A stretch of DNA of 64,000 bases from Cryptomeria japonica. Its lineage: Eukaryota; Streptophyta; Pinopsida; Cupressales; Cupressaceae. This document shows, piece after piece, positions 52,998 through 64,000 of the stretch; the stretch's first letter is position 1, and each line of letters opens with the position of its first letter. A program made the translations under genes and the position numbers. A model generated the notes under the pieces. It ran no database searches, was not told the DNA's origin, and was given only the letters and a program-made list of their open reading frames with translations. The DNA lies in assembly GCF_030272615.1 (NCBI RefSeq), contig NC_081414.1:915315648-915379647 (forward strand), in the 5' to 3' direction.

Positions 52998-54203
52998 TGT
53001 AAAGCGGAAAATCGATCGAACCCTAGTTGCTCTCCCCTCTTCCAACTCCCAAGAGAGAGAAGGGAGGTTGCTAGGGTTGATGGTTTTCACTTAGGGGAGA
53101 CTTTACATTCAAAAGAGGGGTTGAAACCCACAAGATCCAATCCCACAAAATGCAAGATTGGATTCTAAATGAGTTTCAAGGGTTAAGACAGCAAGGCTAC
53201 CCTCTTTTGTAAAGAATGTTGATAGAAGAATTAAGCTAGGAATGCATAGAAAGTGAGAAAGATTCGCTTATAAACTAAGATAGGGATATAGGATGAAGCT
53301 GCAGACCTGGAATTAGCAGTAAAATGTCGATACGGTACTATCCTGCAAATTTGAGCAAAAGTTGACGGGACGATGGCGCCCGGCGTGCACACGGTCCTCC
53401 GAAAAATCCGCGAAACGAAGGGGGATCTGTTCGTATCTGCACAAGGATTCCAGATCTTCAATTTCAGCCGCGTACCTGCAACCTACACATAGAAAAGCGA
53501 AGACGATTGGGGGGTTAGGGATTAGGGGTTTGCCTTTAAGTCAAACCCCGGTTTTGGAATTAACCAAGAAATGAGAAATTGCTGTAAATGTAAATGATTG
53601 TAATGTAAAACAAGTACTAATACCTTGTTGTAAGGATGTTGGTATCCTTATGTGCGAGGGTATAGATGTTGTTGTATGTTGTATGTTGTATGTTGTAGTA
53701 TGTGATCTCCTCTTCAATGGTTGAATCCTTGTCTTGAATGCAACACTTAGCCTTGAATGGAGACTTAGAATGATCAATTGCTTGAAGGAATGTTTGAATG
53801 CTTGAATGCTTGAATGTTTGAGTATCGTTTCCACACTTTTTCCATCATATCAAATGAGAGAGGAAAATGTAGTTTATATACTTGTCAATTAGGGTTGATA
53901 GACTGATTTTCCCGACCTTAGGCCGACCAGGAAATGATATTTTCCATTTTGCAAACAAAAAGACCCGAAGTCCCATAGGAGACCGGGCCCAAAATAGGGC
54001 CAAGGACCAGGGCGCTGGGTGCCCTGGTCCCACCTCCCAGGACAGCAGGGTGCAAAGGAGGTTCAGGCCAGGGTGCTTGAAAAATGCAGTTTTTGATGTC
54101 GTAAACAAGTTTCGGGGTCTCCATTCAGGTTGCGTGTTGCGTCGCCATCGTGAAGACCGAAATGCAGTCAAAATTGCAAGTGTCGCAATTTTAGGATGCT
54201 ACA
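52998..54203 (-). repeat. 5' LTR of element F
   Basis: TGTAGCATCCTAAAATTG (from 54203) to CGCTTTACA (52998), 1206 bp. Colinear with the 3' LTR except for two 31-bp units. GTATATAAAC (53881-53872) is a TATA box. Confidence 0.93.
53872..53881 (-). promoter_or_regulatory. TATA box of LTR F
   Basis: GTATATAAAC on the minus strand; the same box is in the 3' LTR (about 47269-47277). It would drive the genomic RNA of element F. Confidence 0.65.
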
Positions 54204-55364
54204 AATACATACTGCATTCATAATATCAGGTCTTGTTTGTGTCAAATACAGTAAACCTCCTATCATAGATTTGTATCTTGTTGGATTAAGAGGTACTGAT
54301 TCATCCTTCAATGGTAGTTTATTAGTTGTAGTCATAGGCGTACTTACCGGTTTAGAGTTTTCCATGCCAAATTTTTTAAGTAATTCCTTCAAGTACTTTG
54401 ATTTACTTATGAATATATCTTTATTAATCTGTGAAATCTGAAGTCCTAAAAAGAATTTTATCTCTCCAATTATAGAAATTTCAAATTCTACCTACATCTT
54501 ATTAAAAAAGTCTTTACTCAATCCATCTTCTCCTCCAAAAATGATATCATCAACAAAAACTTCAATAACCAAGATGTCATCATTAGTCACTTTGTAATAC
54601 AAGTTGTTGTCAGCATTACCTTTAGTGTAACCAAGCTTCAAAAGATATTTGTCCAATCTAGCATACCAAGCTCTAGGAGCTTGCTTCAATCCATATAAAG
54701 CTTTCCTTAACCTGCAAACCATATCTTTGTCATCTATCAAAGAAAACCCATCAGGTTGTTCAATGTGAACTTTCTCTTCAAGATCACCATTCGTAAATGC
54801 ACATTTAACATCCATTTGATATACTTTATAGTTCTTATGTGCTGGAAAAGCTAAGAATAATCTGACTACCTCAATTCTAGCTATCGGTGCAAAGGTTTCA
54901 TTATAATCAATTCCCTCTTTCTGTGAATATCCCTTACACACTAACCTTGCTTTCTTTCTGATTACCTTACCATCTTCATTAAGTTTATTTCTAAATACCC
55001 ATTTAGTTCCAATTACATTTTTGTTTTTAGGCTAGGGAACCAATGTCCATGCGTTATTCTTTTCAATTTGTTCCAATTCATCTTCCATAGCTTCAATCCA
55101 ATTTTTATCTTCACATGCCTCATTAATAGTTTCTGGTTCAATTTGAGAAATTAGACATACCTCTTCATTTGTCAGTCTTCCTCTAGTCATAACTCCTTGA
55201 TACTTATTCCCAATTATCTGACTTTCAGAGTGATTCAATCTTTCATACCTAGGTGTGTTCACTTGCTGCTGTTCTCCAGTCACTATGGAATTCTCAGATG
55301 ATGCCGGTGGGACTGGATCAACATTTTGTACCAATGTACTTATTGTAGGTTCATTAATGATTAT
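54204..55364 (-). pseudogene. rt: Element I reverse transcriptase
   Basis: The minus-strand frame, shared with Gag, has stops at 55034 (in place of the Pro-Lys-Trp region) and 54494. Motifs: [44 protein letters not shown] and catalytic F-V-D-D ([13 protein letters not shown]). [17 protein letters not shown] follows, where F interrupts. The upstream part (55334-55032) is the integrase-RT linker ending NNAWTLVP. Confidence 0.9.
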
Positions 55365-57485
55365 CTAAACTATCAGTTCAGAGTCCATAGACCTTCTGAA
55401 TTGTTCATCAATCTTCACATTTGCACTTTCAATAATTTTCTGCAATCTCTTATTAAAACATCTATATGCCTTTCTCTTAGGTGAATAACCAAGAAATATT
55501 CCTTCATCACTTCTAGAATCAAATTTGCCAATATAATCATCTCTCCTAATATAACATTTGTTTCTAAATATTCTAAAATATTTAAGAGTAGGATTATTAC
55601 CAGACCATAGTTCATGAGGGGTCTTACCGATTTCATTCTCTACTATCATTTTGAATAGTTTGAATTTCCCAAAAGCTTCTGATTTCTCCCTGAGAAATGT
55701 AACCCAACACATTCTAGAATAATCATCAATGATTAGCATAAAATATCTATCTCCTTGTAAACTTCTAGTTCTTGTTGGACCACATAAATCAATATGAATT
55801 AAGTCAAGAACATTATTGGATTTTTTTGGAATACTCTTAAAAGTTGCTCTAACTTGCTTTCCAAATTGACATTCCTTACATACCAGATTGTGAGGTTTAA
55901 CAATCTTAGGTAAATCCCTTACTACCTTAGTTGTACTGATTTTCACAATGCAATCAAAATTTACATGACAAAGTCTCTTATGCCATAACCAACTTTCATC
56001 AATATGTGCAATCAAGCATTTCTTCTCATTGTTATTCAAATGAAAGATATTACCTCTAGTCTGATTATCGGTTGCAATTTCCAAATCAGTTCTATTCATG
56101 ATTTTGCATTTACCATTCTTGAATTGTAACTGAAATCCCTTTTCAACTAATTGACCAACACTCAAAAGATTATGCTTCAAACCTTCAACATAGTAAACAT
56201 TATCAGTATCGTGCTTACCATCAAAAGATATAGTGCCTTTTTCTTTGATCAAATAAGCTTTGTCATCTCCAAATCTTACTAGACCTCCATTGTATTCCTG
56301 AAAGGTTAAGAATTTACTCTTATCACTAGTCATATGATGTAAACATCCAAAATCAATGATCCATTCATCATTTTCTTCAATTTTAGCCGCTAGGGCTTGC
56401 TCTACCAGTTGAACAGTAGGTGTCGGTTGATCTTCTGTTATTGCAACAAAAGCCCATCTATTGTCTACCAGTTCCTCATCAGAATCATCACTAACTCCTT
56501 CATCAGCATAGTAACATGATTTGTCTCTATTCTTCTTAAATCTGTATCTTTGATATTCAGGGTTAGGCTTATATGTTCTTTTAGCTTCTTCTTTCAATCT
56601 TGCATGTCTATCAGGACACCTATATGCCATATGACCAATTTTATTGCAGTTAAAATATTTAATTGGTGCTTTACCTTCATACTTACTTCCAACTAGACCT
56701 TTAGGCATTTTCCTTGCAAATAGTGCTTCAAGCTCTTCAAGTTCTTCATTCTCTCTTCTGATTTCTTCAAGTTCTCTAGCATAGAGTGCTTTGCAATCAA
56801 AATTTTCAGATGATGATGATGATGCTGCAGATGATGAAGCTTTGAAAGATAAATCTGTCTTAACTGTATCAATAGGACCAAATTGCTCAAGTTCAAAAGA
56901 AGAAAGTTTTCCAACCAAAGTATCTCTAGATACTGATGCATTAGGCATTATTCTCAATTCATTAATAACAGTTACTTTCATTTTGTATGCCAGTGGTAAA
57001 TCTCTAAAAGCTTTAAAAACAATTTCATCTTCACTTAAGGATCCTCCAAAACATTGTATACCCAAAACAATTTCATTAACTCTTTCCATAAAAGCAGAAA
57101 TCCTTTCATCTTCTTCCATTTTCAGATTTTCATACCTGACCCGGAAGCATTCCAGTTTTGCAATTTTGACAGTGGTATCACCTTCATTCAATGTCTCCAA
57201 CTTATCCCAAATAGCTTTAGCAATAGATCAATCTGATAATCTCATGATTTGTTGATCTGGCAATATGCTCAAAAGTGCTTCTCTTGCTTTGCAATCATTC
57301 TCCTGATCTTTAGCCAAGGTTGGTGGATTAGGTTGACTTTGTGTAGGACCAACATAGCCATTTGTTGTAACATCCCATATGTCTTTTCCAATGCAATTCA
57401 GAAGAGTTTCCATTCTGATCTTCCATATACCATAGTTAGTTCCATCAAGCTTTAGACAGTCCTTCCTAAAATAGTTAGTTGCCAT
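55365..57485 (-). pseudogene. gag-pro-int: Element I gag, protease and internally deleted integrase
   Basis: From MATNYFRKDCLKLDGTNYG at 57485, one frame with a TGA at 57228 and a TAG at 55365. Gag (LKLDGTNYGIWKIRMETLL, RENEELEELEALFARKM). The zinc knuckle YFNCNKIGHMAYRC has its first Cys as Tyr, as in element G. The protease site reads D-F-G (WIIDFGCLHHMTS) instead of D-S-G. Pre-integrase LWHKRLCHVNF. The integrase core starts (IHIDLCGPTRTRS, IDDYSRMCWVTF) but jumps in frame from FKMIVENE directly to GKTPHELWSG. About 90 residues, with the second Asp and the catalytic Glu, are missing. Confidence 0.9.
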
Positions 57486-57528
57486 ACAATCTCTTCAAGT
57501 TGTTAAACTTCTACAAAAAGAGGACTTA

Positions 57529-57540
57529 GCTCTAATACCA
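57529..57540 (-). other. Primer binding site of element I
   Basis: The minus strand reads TGGTATTAGAGC, one change from the tRNA-Met site, two bases after the LTR end. Confidence 0.8.
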
Positions 57541-57542
57541 AT

Positions 57543-58617
57543 TGTTAGGACCCAGAGGAAACTAAGAGGGGGGGGGGTGAATCGGTTGTCTATTAATTTC
57601 AACCTAAATATAACTTAACCAAACTTAATGCATAATACCGGTAAACCAAACTTTAATGTCGCTATATAGTTTAGCAGTTAATAATAGTACCGGTAAAGTT
57701 TAATGCATGAAACAGAAAGACAAATAACATACACAAAACATAACATAGTTATTTGTACGTGGAAACCCTGTGAGGGGAAAAACCATGGTGGGAAACCTTA
57801 CCCACAATCAGATGATACTACTGTAGCTAGTATGTGTGTACAAATGGGGTTTGCACATGCAAAAAGGCCAATTGCTTAGAGCTCACTTCTCAATCACAAA
57901 ATGAGAGTCACACTGACTACAATTGGATGGTTAAATCCAATGATAATTAACTACTCAAAATAGTATCTTCATATGCTAGATTTAGTATCAGTTAAGCTCT
58001 GATTGTCTTCCTCATACCTTCCTTGAATCTTCAAATGATGTTTGCATGTATAGCTTTGCTTATATTCACATATACCTTATTACAATCCTTTTTTTCACTC
58101 CTCTACATAATCTCATAAATGAGATCTTACATATATACCAAAACCTAAGACCAAATGTGTAGGTTGGCTCACTAAGATATTATAATAAAATCAATTAAAA
58201 ATGAATCAATATGTGATGCATGATGTTGACTCAATGCATTTACAACAATAACAAATCATCTCCATAATGTGTCGTGCTGATCTAGAATAGATAATGCTTG
58301 CTGGTCCATAACCTAGACCTATTTTCCCGTAACAACAAATATGCAAACTCGATTGTACCAATAATCAAATCACCAAAATGAAGTGTCCAAATAATGTCTT
58401 CGACATAACCAAGTAATCTCCAGATGATAACAGATCATCCTTAGTGTCGGGGAACAATATAACCAATCGGTGAACCAGATATTGGTGACTGTGCATAAGT
58501 CATTGAACATGCCGGTGAACATAACCAAATATCTCCAAGTGTTGATAAGTGTTCTCAAGTGTTGACAAGTGTTGACATCAATGACAAAACCAATGCAACA
58601 CATCCATGATACCAACG
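57543..58617 (-). repeat. 5' LTR of element I
   Basis: From 58617 (CGTTGGTATCATGG, the start TG changed to CG) to CCTAACA at 57543; 1075 bp. It carries the U5 hairpin GTGGG/CCCAC (57784-57802), TGGTTTTTCC and a C-run (about 57569-57578, G on the + strand). AAACC follows the outer end. Confidence 0.9.
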
Positions 58618-59447
58618 AAACCATGGGCTAAAATTACCCAATAAATTAGAGCTAGCCTTATCTCCAATCTAGATGCCCTATGATATGTCAAAACACACAT
58701 CGACATGTGTTCCTCCCTTTTATAGCTCATTTATGTCTTTGATGCATTTTATATTTCCTATTTCAGGAGTCCAAACTTCTGGAGGCCATAAGTTGTGAAA
58801 CAGGTGTCCAATTGATATGCCATTTGATGTGTCAAAAATCTCACAAAGTTCTCTATCACCTCGTATGTTGCTACACCATTTATGCCATCTTTTAAGGTTA
58901 TTTCAAAGCCTCTAAACTCCTCAAAATTAAATTTAAACCTTTCATTGCACCCTTCAAAAATGAAAACTTTAATGTCGTCAAAACTACTTATGAGCTTGTG
59001 ATGAAAATTTGTCGACATGCTTATCTAGCCAACCCAATGCTTTGGGATGAATTTCGGACTGTTTATTACTCAAACAAAAACTTACTATAAATAATAACCT
59101 CATGTAAATGCAAGTTTGAGACACCATTTCCCCAACATAGATGTGCTACAAAAACTAGCGAAAGTGCTAAACAATTCTAAATGTGTTATTTAATGCAATA
59201 AATACACTATTTTATGCTATGAATGTGCTAAACTAGATAATAAAAGAACTAAGAAAATATCTTGATGTACTAAAATTCCTAACAATTGTGCTAAATTGCT
59301 AATATTTCTAACAAAATAACTTTGGTGTCAGTTTGAGAAAAATTCACTCTATGCGAATGCGCTAGACTAAGTAATATAAGTGCCAGAATGATGTTTTTCA
59401 CCTACATGCACTGAAACTAAGGGAAAATTGTTAAAAATGGGGCAAGA
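58618..59447 (-). other. Leader of element J or outer part of LTR H
   Basis: No coding sequence (an 86-codon minus frame at 59018-58758 has no domain). CTATAAAAGGG on the minus strand near 58722 looks like a TATA box and may belong to LTR H. The boundary between the J leader and LTR H is not resolved. Confidence 0.4.
59150..59400 (-). repeat. Decayed GTGCTAAA array in the leader of element J
   Basis: The + strand has repeated words ATGTGCTAC, AAGTGCTAAA, ATGTGCTAAA, ATGTACTAAA, TTGTGCTAAA, TGCGCTAGA and AAGTGCCAG. This is the AGCGCTAAAA pattern of element B with the CG mostly turned to TG. The position relative to the primer site is the same as in B (its gag side). Confidence 0.6.
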
Positions 59448-59465
59448 GCCCCATGGTGGGCACCA
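59448..59465 (-). other. Primer binding site of element J
   Basis: The minus strand reads TGGTGCCCACCATGGGGC, four bases after the LTR end ATCACA. It is a plausible gypsy primer site but the tRNA is not identified; it differs from the tRNA-Trp site of B and F. Confidence 0.6.
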
Positions 59466-59469
59466 AAAA

Positions 59470-60685
59470 TGTGATATGAGGAAATTTAACTAAGTCTAAG
59501 ACTATTGAAATAAGCTACCACAAACTCTAGAATCCTACAATACATCCAAATAACTAATGAAACAAGTAAAGTAAACTAAAAGAAATAAACCTTCATAGTT
59601 GTCCCATTGTGTCCTATCAACTTCTAATCTTATTTTTGTGATGTTTTCTCTCAGATTACAGTGGTATTTGATTCAAGATGACAAAAGCTAAATGGACAAT
59701 GTGGTATGAGAGATGTGATGAAACTAAAATGCAACTAGAATGGAGATAATGCAAAGCAATGATGGATGAATGGTATGACAAGATGTTGTAACAATACTAA
59801 GTTAATCCAAAGGCACACTTTTGACAATGTTAGAATGTTGATATGCTTAATTACTTGATTACTTGATTTCTATAAAGTGACTAACTTCAAATGTTGGAAA
59901 AGGGCTTCCTTTTATAGATTTTGATAGGCCAAAGTCCAAGGTGGCAAAGATCAATGGTTGAGAGTGAATCTTGACAAAATGAATGGCTGAGAAGAATTGG
60001 TTGAAATGTGAGAGAGAAAGAGGGAAGATGTTACTCCTACAATGACAAGGTAGAGGACAAGGTGGAAGGAGAAGCCACATGACATCATGCTCACCTTGAC
60101 CAGGGATGAAGACCCCAAAGATATAGGATGGTTGGAGAGAATATAGGTTTCTAAAGACATGAAGGAGTCAACAATCTAAGGAGGTTGGAGAATATTTAGG
60201 CTTCCTACGAACAGTGGACAATGAGTCACTTTGACCAAGTTGATGTTAACATAACCACCCTCTAGGATGTATGAATGTGAGAGAGAATATAGGAAGTAGG
60301 ACATATAAGCCTCCTCATCCTATTGACTAGGGATGATGTTGAGGATAATTGAAAAATTAAATATTAATAATATTTAATTTTCTTAGCCACTTGTTCATGA
60401 GATGGTATGATGATATGGAAGAGGAAATGATGTCAAATTAGGATTGAAGATTTGAATTAGATAATTAATTAAATAATTTAGAATTATTTAATCAGGATGG
60501 ACTTTAGAAGAAATGATGAATCTTAATTAAATAATAAATATTTAGTTAATAAATTGATTCAGAAGAATAAGACATGTGAATCGAATCTATGAATTATTCA
60601 ATTTATTTATTGATAGAAGAATGAAGCCATTAAATAAATAATAAATATTTATTTAAGTATCTCTAGTCATTTTTAGGTGCATACA
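59470..60685 (-). repeat. 5' LTR of element J
   Basis: TGTATGCACCTAAAAATG (from 60685) to ATCACA (59470), 1216 bp. The start resembles LTRs A, B and F, and the U3 has the same AT inverted repeats (60355-60660). CTATAAAAG (59917-59909) is a TATA box. No partner LTR is in the window. Confidence 0.7.
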
Positions 60686-61836
60686 GGATGCATAGTTACA
60701 TGCCAGTTCATATGGAGCGCTTATACATGGACTAGGTTCAAAGGTTATCATGGTGTATTCTAATGTTACATTGCTGATAATAAATGGATGATAGATGTTT
60801 TTGGAGTCTTGGTCTTTCCCTCTTGAGAGTTTCGAAGGCATATCTTGTGTTATCTTTGATGGTTATGAGCGTATTCTTTGCATGTGGATTATAATGATTA
60901 TTTTCTTGATTTCTCAAAATATTTATATAGAAATTGTCATTATATGAGGTGGCAAGTTTTCTTTCATAGTTGTTATGATTTTTATTTGTGGACCAAAAGA
61001 TTTCTATTTAATTAGTTAAAGATTTTTATATATGAATATCAAAAATATCACTATAAGGAGAAAGTGTCAAGAATCATTCGAATTATCAAATGTATTGACA
61101 AAAATGACTCAATAATTGAATTCCCTTTAGAAAGCTCTAAAGAAGTCTACATTACTACATCATCATAGCATGTTTGATATGTATATAAACTTCTATCACT
61201 TCATAGGCACTAGACTTGCTAGTCAAGCAAGATAAGCTCATCTCCACTTACCTTAAAAGAAATCTCAATTATATTTATTAGCACAACAGCAAAAATTAGA
61301 AATTAGGTGTAAGAGGAAAGGAGAATATATTTAGTGTCACAAAGATAATATCGTATCGTGTAACACAGTCTTTTTGAATAAATTAATATATGTAAATGCT
61401 TCTACAGTGTAATTATTTTCTTTCTAAACATATTTGTAAGTCAACCAAAATTGCTAAGCACCTCTTTTCATTCCTATTTTTTCTTCGAAGCTTATCCTTC
61501 GCATTAAACGGTGATCTTCACCAATTAAACCATTGTAACACCGACATCCAAAACTCCATAGATAATGTTTCATTTTCCTTGTAGAGGAGCACTACAGAAC
61601 TAATAAACAATAAAATTATTACATTTTCATGGAATTGAATAACAAGGGCAAAACGAAAATATGGATTACATGGTATATCGAATATCCAATATAAGGAATA
61701 GACATTACCCTGATTTCTTAGTTTGACTTGTTCAATTCAAGTCATGTTGAGCACTAATTCTTTGTTTAATATATTACCTAACAGAACCCATAAAATATAT
61801 GGTGTTGGTGTGGCACACATTCTATGGACTAACATT
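60686..61836. other. Spacer between element J and the laccase gene
   Basis: No gene or repeat recognised. It contains the 3' flank of the laccase; the poly(A) site was not located. Confidence 0.5.
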
Positions 61837-64000
61837 CTAGCATCTTGGAAGATCAGGAGGAGGTGGCTCCAAACTTGACGAGTAACTTGGGCCATTGTTC
61901 ACCACAAACACCGTATTCAAACCCCATGTCAAATGATCATCAAAATGACAATGCAAAAACCAAGCACCTGCATTAACAATAACCATTCACTCTATTACAT
62001 ATATTATCCTAAATTCATGTTCAAGACAAGTACGTTAATTCTCAAAGGGATTAAAGCTATATAATAATTACCTGGGTTGTCAGCTTTAAATCTGATTGCA
62101 GCCCAGCCACTCAGAGGCACCCCAAGAGTATTCCTTAGTGGCGGATCAACCAAATTGAAATTGAGCGGGTCTGTTTGATCATTATAGTTTCCAAAACCCT
62201 GTCCCACCACAAAAAAATCATAACCATGAAGATGCATCGGATGGTCATCTGCCTGGAAGATATTTGTTCCCTGGTACACAACCTGAACTGTATCATTATA
62301 ATTGAACACTTTTATTTTTGTGCCAAAAGTTGGTGCCCAGATAGTTTTAGGGATATTATCCCCAGTATAGTTGAACACAAGTGGGGGATTTGAAGGGAAA
62401 TCTATAGTAAAGATGCCATTGATGCCAAAATAATAAGCTTGCAAGATGGCAATATCAGGCAGAACAAAAGAGATATTGTTCATGCTGGCAGCTATTCTAG
62501 TGTTATTAGGCCCGCTACAATTCATACCAGGTGGGAGTGGGCATGGAAGCAAATTCAGCCCTACGGTTGTCACAATGCTCTTGTCTATAGTCTGTGGAAC
62601 ATCTATCGGGTGCTCTGGTGAAGCTAGGCTTCGTAATGCTCGGCTAAATACAGTCACAGTGGCCGTATCGTTGTATACTGGCAGCTGTGGGAGGATTGGA
62701 GTGGCAGATGACTTAGAGCCCTCATAGTTTATAATGGCAGTTGTGGTGGTATTATCAAAGTAGCCTACTGGTTGTGTGGTGTATACACTGGCAGCTATGT
62801 AGTATCTACCTACTGGTTGATTGGCTGTGAGGAGAACATCTGTACTCTGGCCTGGTGTTATAAACATAACATCTGTTGTGTATGGCTTTGTGTAGGAAGC
62901 GTCTGCAGCAACGACTGTGAGATTGTGTGATGCTATCTTGAAAAATAGGTGGCTATTGAGTGCAGCATTCACAATCCGTAGAAGGTAAGTTTTTCCCTGT
63001 TTTACAGACATGTTGAATGTTCCTACATGCAAAAATGGTGTCACTATCGATTCCTTCCATGATAAGTTGCAAAAATTAGTTTAGCTATTTTTTGTGAGCA
63101 CCTGATGTCGAGCAAGGATACAGGTCTCCTGGCTGCCCATTGATGGTAAATGCATCAGATATATTTGGTGCACCACCTGATATAATTGCTTGCCTTACAA
63201 CAACTTCAGGATCGCTATTCCACCAGTCACCTATTTAATACATGCCGACTAAATGAAAACTTAGGAGGACAAAATGCATAAGTTATGATAAAACATTCAA
63301 TGCCAAGTCCTCTTTCTACTCTACAAATTTAGGAGGATAAAATGCATAAGGAATGATAAACATGGAATGTCAAGTCCTTTTTCTACTTTACAAATTTAGG
63401 TACTTGTAGAATAAATACCTAACTATCAATGAAAGCGAAAACAATTTTAGATAAAGAAAATATGAACCCAAAGGTGTAACCAATTTGCCAAACTTTGATA
63501 AAGAAAATATAAACCCAAATGTGTAATCATTATGCCAAATTTTGATATTAATTTTGTTATACTGTAAAGCTCCAGATTATTTGCACTATATTGATATACT
63601 ATAAAGCTCCAATAATTTGTTCTATATTATTAATATATTATAAAGCAAAATTGATCACAGAAACTGTTTTCTTCTTGTAATTTATATCAAAAATATTGAA
63701 TCAAACCTGATTCAATCTAAACATCAGTCGATTCCTTTAATCAGTTATCATTTCCACTGTATTACTTTCTATTAAATCCAATTTCTAATGTAGAATCTCC
63801 ATCAGAAGACAGTCATCTAAAATTAGAAATGGAAATCCATAAAAATGTTTACCTAGCACAAGAGGAATCTCGGCATAGGGTTGTGGAAAGGGATAAGGAC
63901 TTCCCCTTTTGGGATATATGACTAGTGCTCCATGAACTGTTGCACGTAGCCATGAGACATGGGCATGCCACCACAAGGTTCCTTCCTGTCCAACAATGGT
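61837..64000 (-). CDS. LAC: Laccase, multicopper oxidase, 3' four exons (5' exons outside window)
   Basis: Exons (minus): beyond 64000-63853, 63230-63102 (129 bp), 63022-62072 (951 bp) and 61967-61837 with TAG at 61839-61837. Introns of 622, 79 and 104 bp have GT and AG ends, and the joined frame is open for about 452 residues. Copper motifs: [17 protein letters not shown] (near the start), [14 protein letters not shown] and [18 protein letters not shown]. The residue 10 after the Cys is Leu, so the type 1 copper has a Leu axial position. The C-terminus PPPPDLPRC is typical of secreted plant laccases, which oxidise monolignols in the cell wall. Several N-glycosylation sites (NLT, NDT, NCS, NIS, NYT) fit secretion. 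The signal peptide and first copper motif are off the window. No stop or frameshift is seen, so it is probably functional. Confidence 0.95.

Larger units (their letters stand above)
46394..54203 (-). mobile_element. Element F: non-autonomous Tat-like element with two intact ORFs
   Basis: Complete element of 7810 bp: 5' LTR 54203-52998, tRNA-Trp primer site, leader, ORF1 (Gag-protease, 888 codons), ORF2 (244 codons), 3' UTR, polypurine tract, 3' LTR 47661-46394. AATAC duplications at 46389-46393 and 54204-54208. No RT, RNase H or integrase. ORF1 and ORF2 are both open, unlike all other retroelement frames here, so it is the youngest or the best conserved. B, with the same primer tRNA and similar Gag, is a model for the partner. 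Confidence 0.92.
44083..58617 (-). mobile_element. Element I: SIRE-type Ty1/copia retrotransposon with element F inserted
   Basis: 5' LTR 58617-57543, primer site, Gag to RNase H, 3' LTR 45403-44083. The flanks carry a matching AAACC duplication (44078-44082 and 58618-58622). F (46394-54203) splits the RNase H region with an AATAC duplication. Gag-pol is one frame with only a handful of stops, so it is less decayed than G, but it lacks the middle of integrase. Confidence 0.92.
58618..60685 (-). mobile_element. Element J: 5' end of a Tat-like element (LTR, primer site, leader)
   Basis: LTR 60685-59470, primer site 59465-59448 and a leader (to 58618) that contains a decayed AGCGCT-type array. 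Element I inserted at 58618 (AAACC duplication), so the rest of this sequence continues at 44082 and below. Element H's LTR also begins somewhere in this leader, so H probably lies in J. Confidence 0.65.

Noticed and set aside
58758-59018. 86-codon minus ORF
   Set aside because: No known domain; lies in the leader of J or LTR H.

Overview
The window is nuclear DNA of a large-genome seed plant, most likely a gymnosperm or conifer. That is an inference from the dense stack of old Ty3/gypsy Tat-type and Ty1/copia SIRE-type LTR retrotransposons, their long LTRs and leaders, and one ordinary plant gene, a laccase with plant intron structure. There are no bacterial-style operons, no rRNA or tRNA genes and no CRISPR array. 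Almost every retroelement frame is broken, mostly by TAG and TGA stops of the kind left by C-to-T decay. The intact coding sequences are the two ORFs of element F and the visible part of the laccase.

Layout from left to right. Element A (+, 1 to about 8406) is a Tat-type element with Gag-protease fused to an integrase tail and no RT. Its long 3' region holds bulged hairpins, an antisense plant-mobile-domain pseudogene and a hairpin array. Element B (-, about 8407-20879) is a full-domain Tat element: Gag, PR, G-patch, RT, degenerate RNase H, second RNase H, INT, then a 2.8 kb leader, a tRNA-Trp primer site and the 5' LTR. B lies in copia element C (+, 20880-26102), whose 3' LTR carries a 977-bp element with terminal inverted repeats. 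C abuts a chromovirus-like gypsy fragment E (-, 26103-28828). SIRE-type element G (+, 28829-40946) is split by a non-autonomous Gag-protease copia element D (31910-36943, target duplication GTCAT). Next is copia fragment H (-, 40947-44082). SIRE-type element I (-, 44083-58617, target duplication AAACC) is split by the non-autonomous Tat-like element F (46394-54203, target duplication AATAC). J (58618-60685, -) is the LTR and leader of a further Tat-like element. The laccase (61837 to beyond 64000, -) closes the window.

Three points stand out. First, three elements (A, D, F) keep Gag and protease but lack RT and most or all of integrase, so they would depend on partners. B is a plausible relative of the partner for A and F, because it shares the Gag type with both and the tRNA-Trp primer site with F. 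Second, the Tat elements carry several families of repeated hairpins whose arms change in compensation while loops or bulges stay fixed. The main ones are a seven-unit array with a constant 15-nt loop at 6718-6992 and a GGTG-AAAA bulged hairpin just after pol in both A and B; G-U pairs fall on the retroelement sense strand in both. Third, arrays of the palindrome AGCGCT sit just downstream of the primer site in B, with a decayed counterpart in J. These look like RNA-level functional elements. I read them by eye, so folding and covariation tests are needed.
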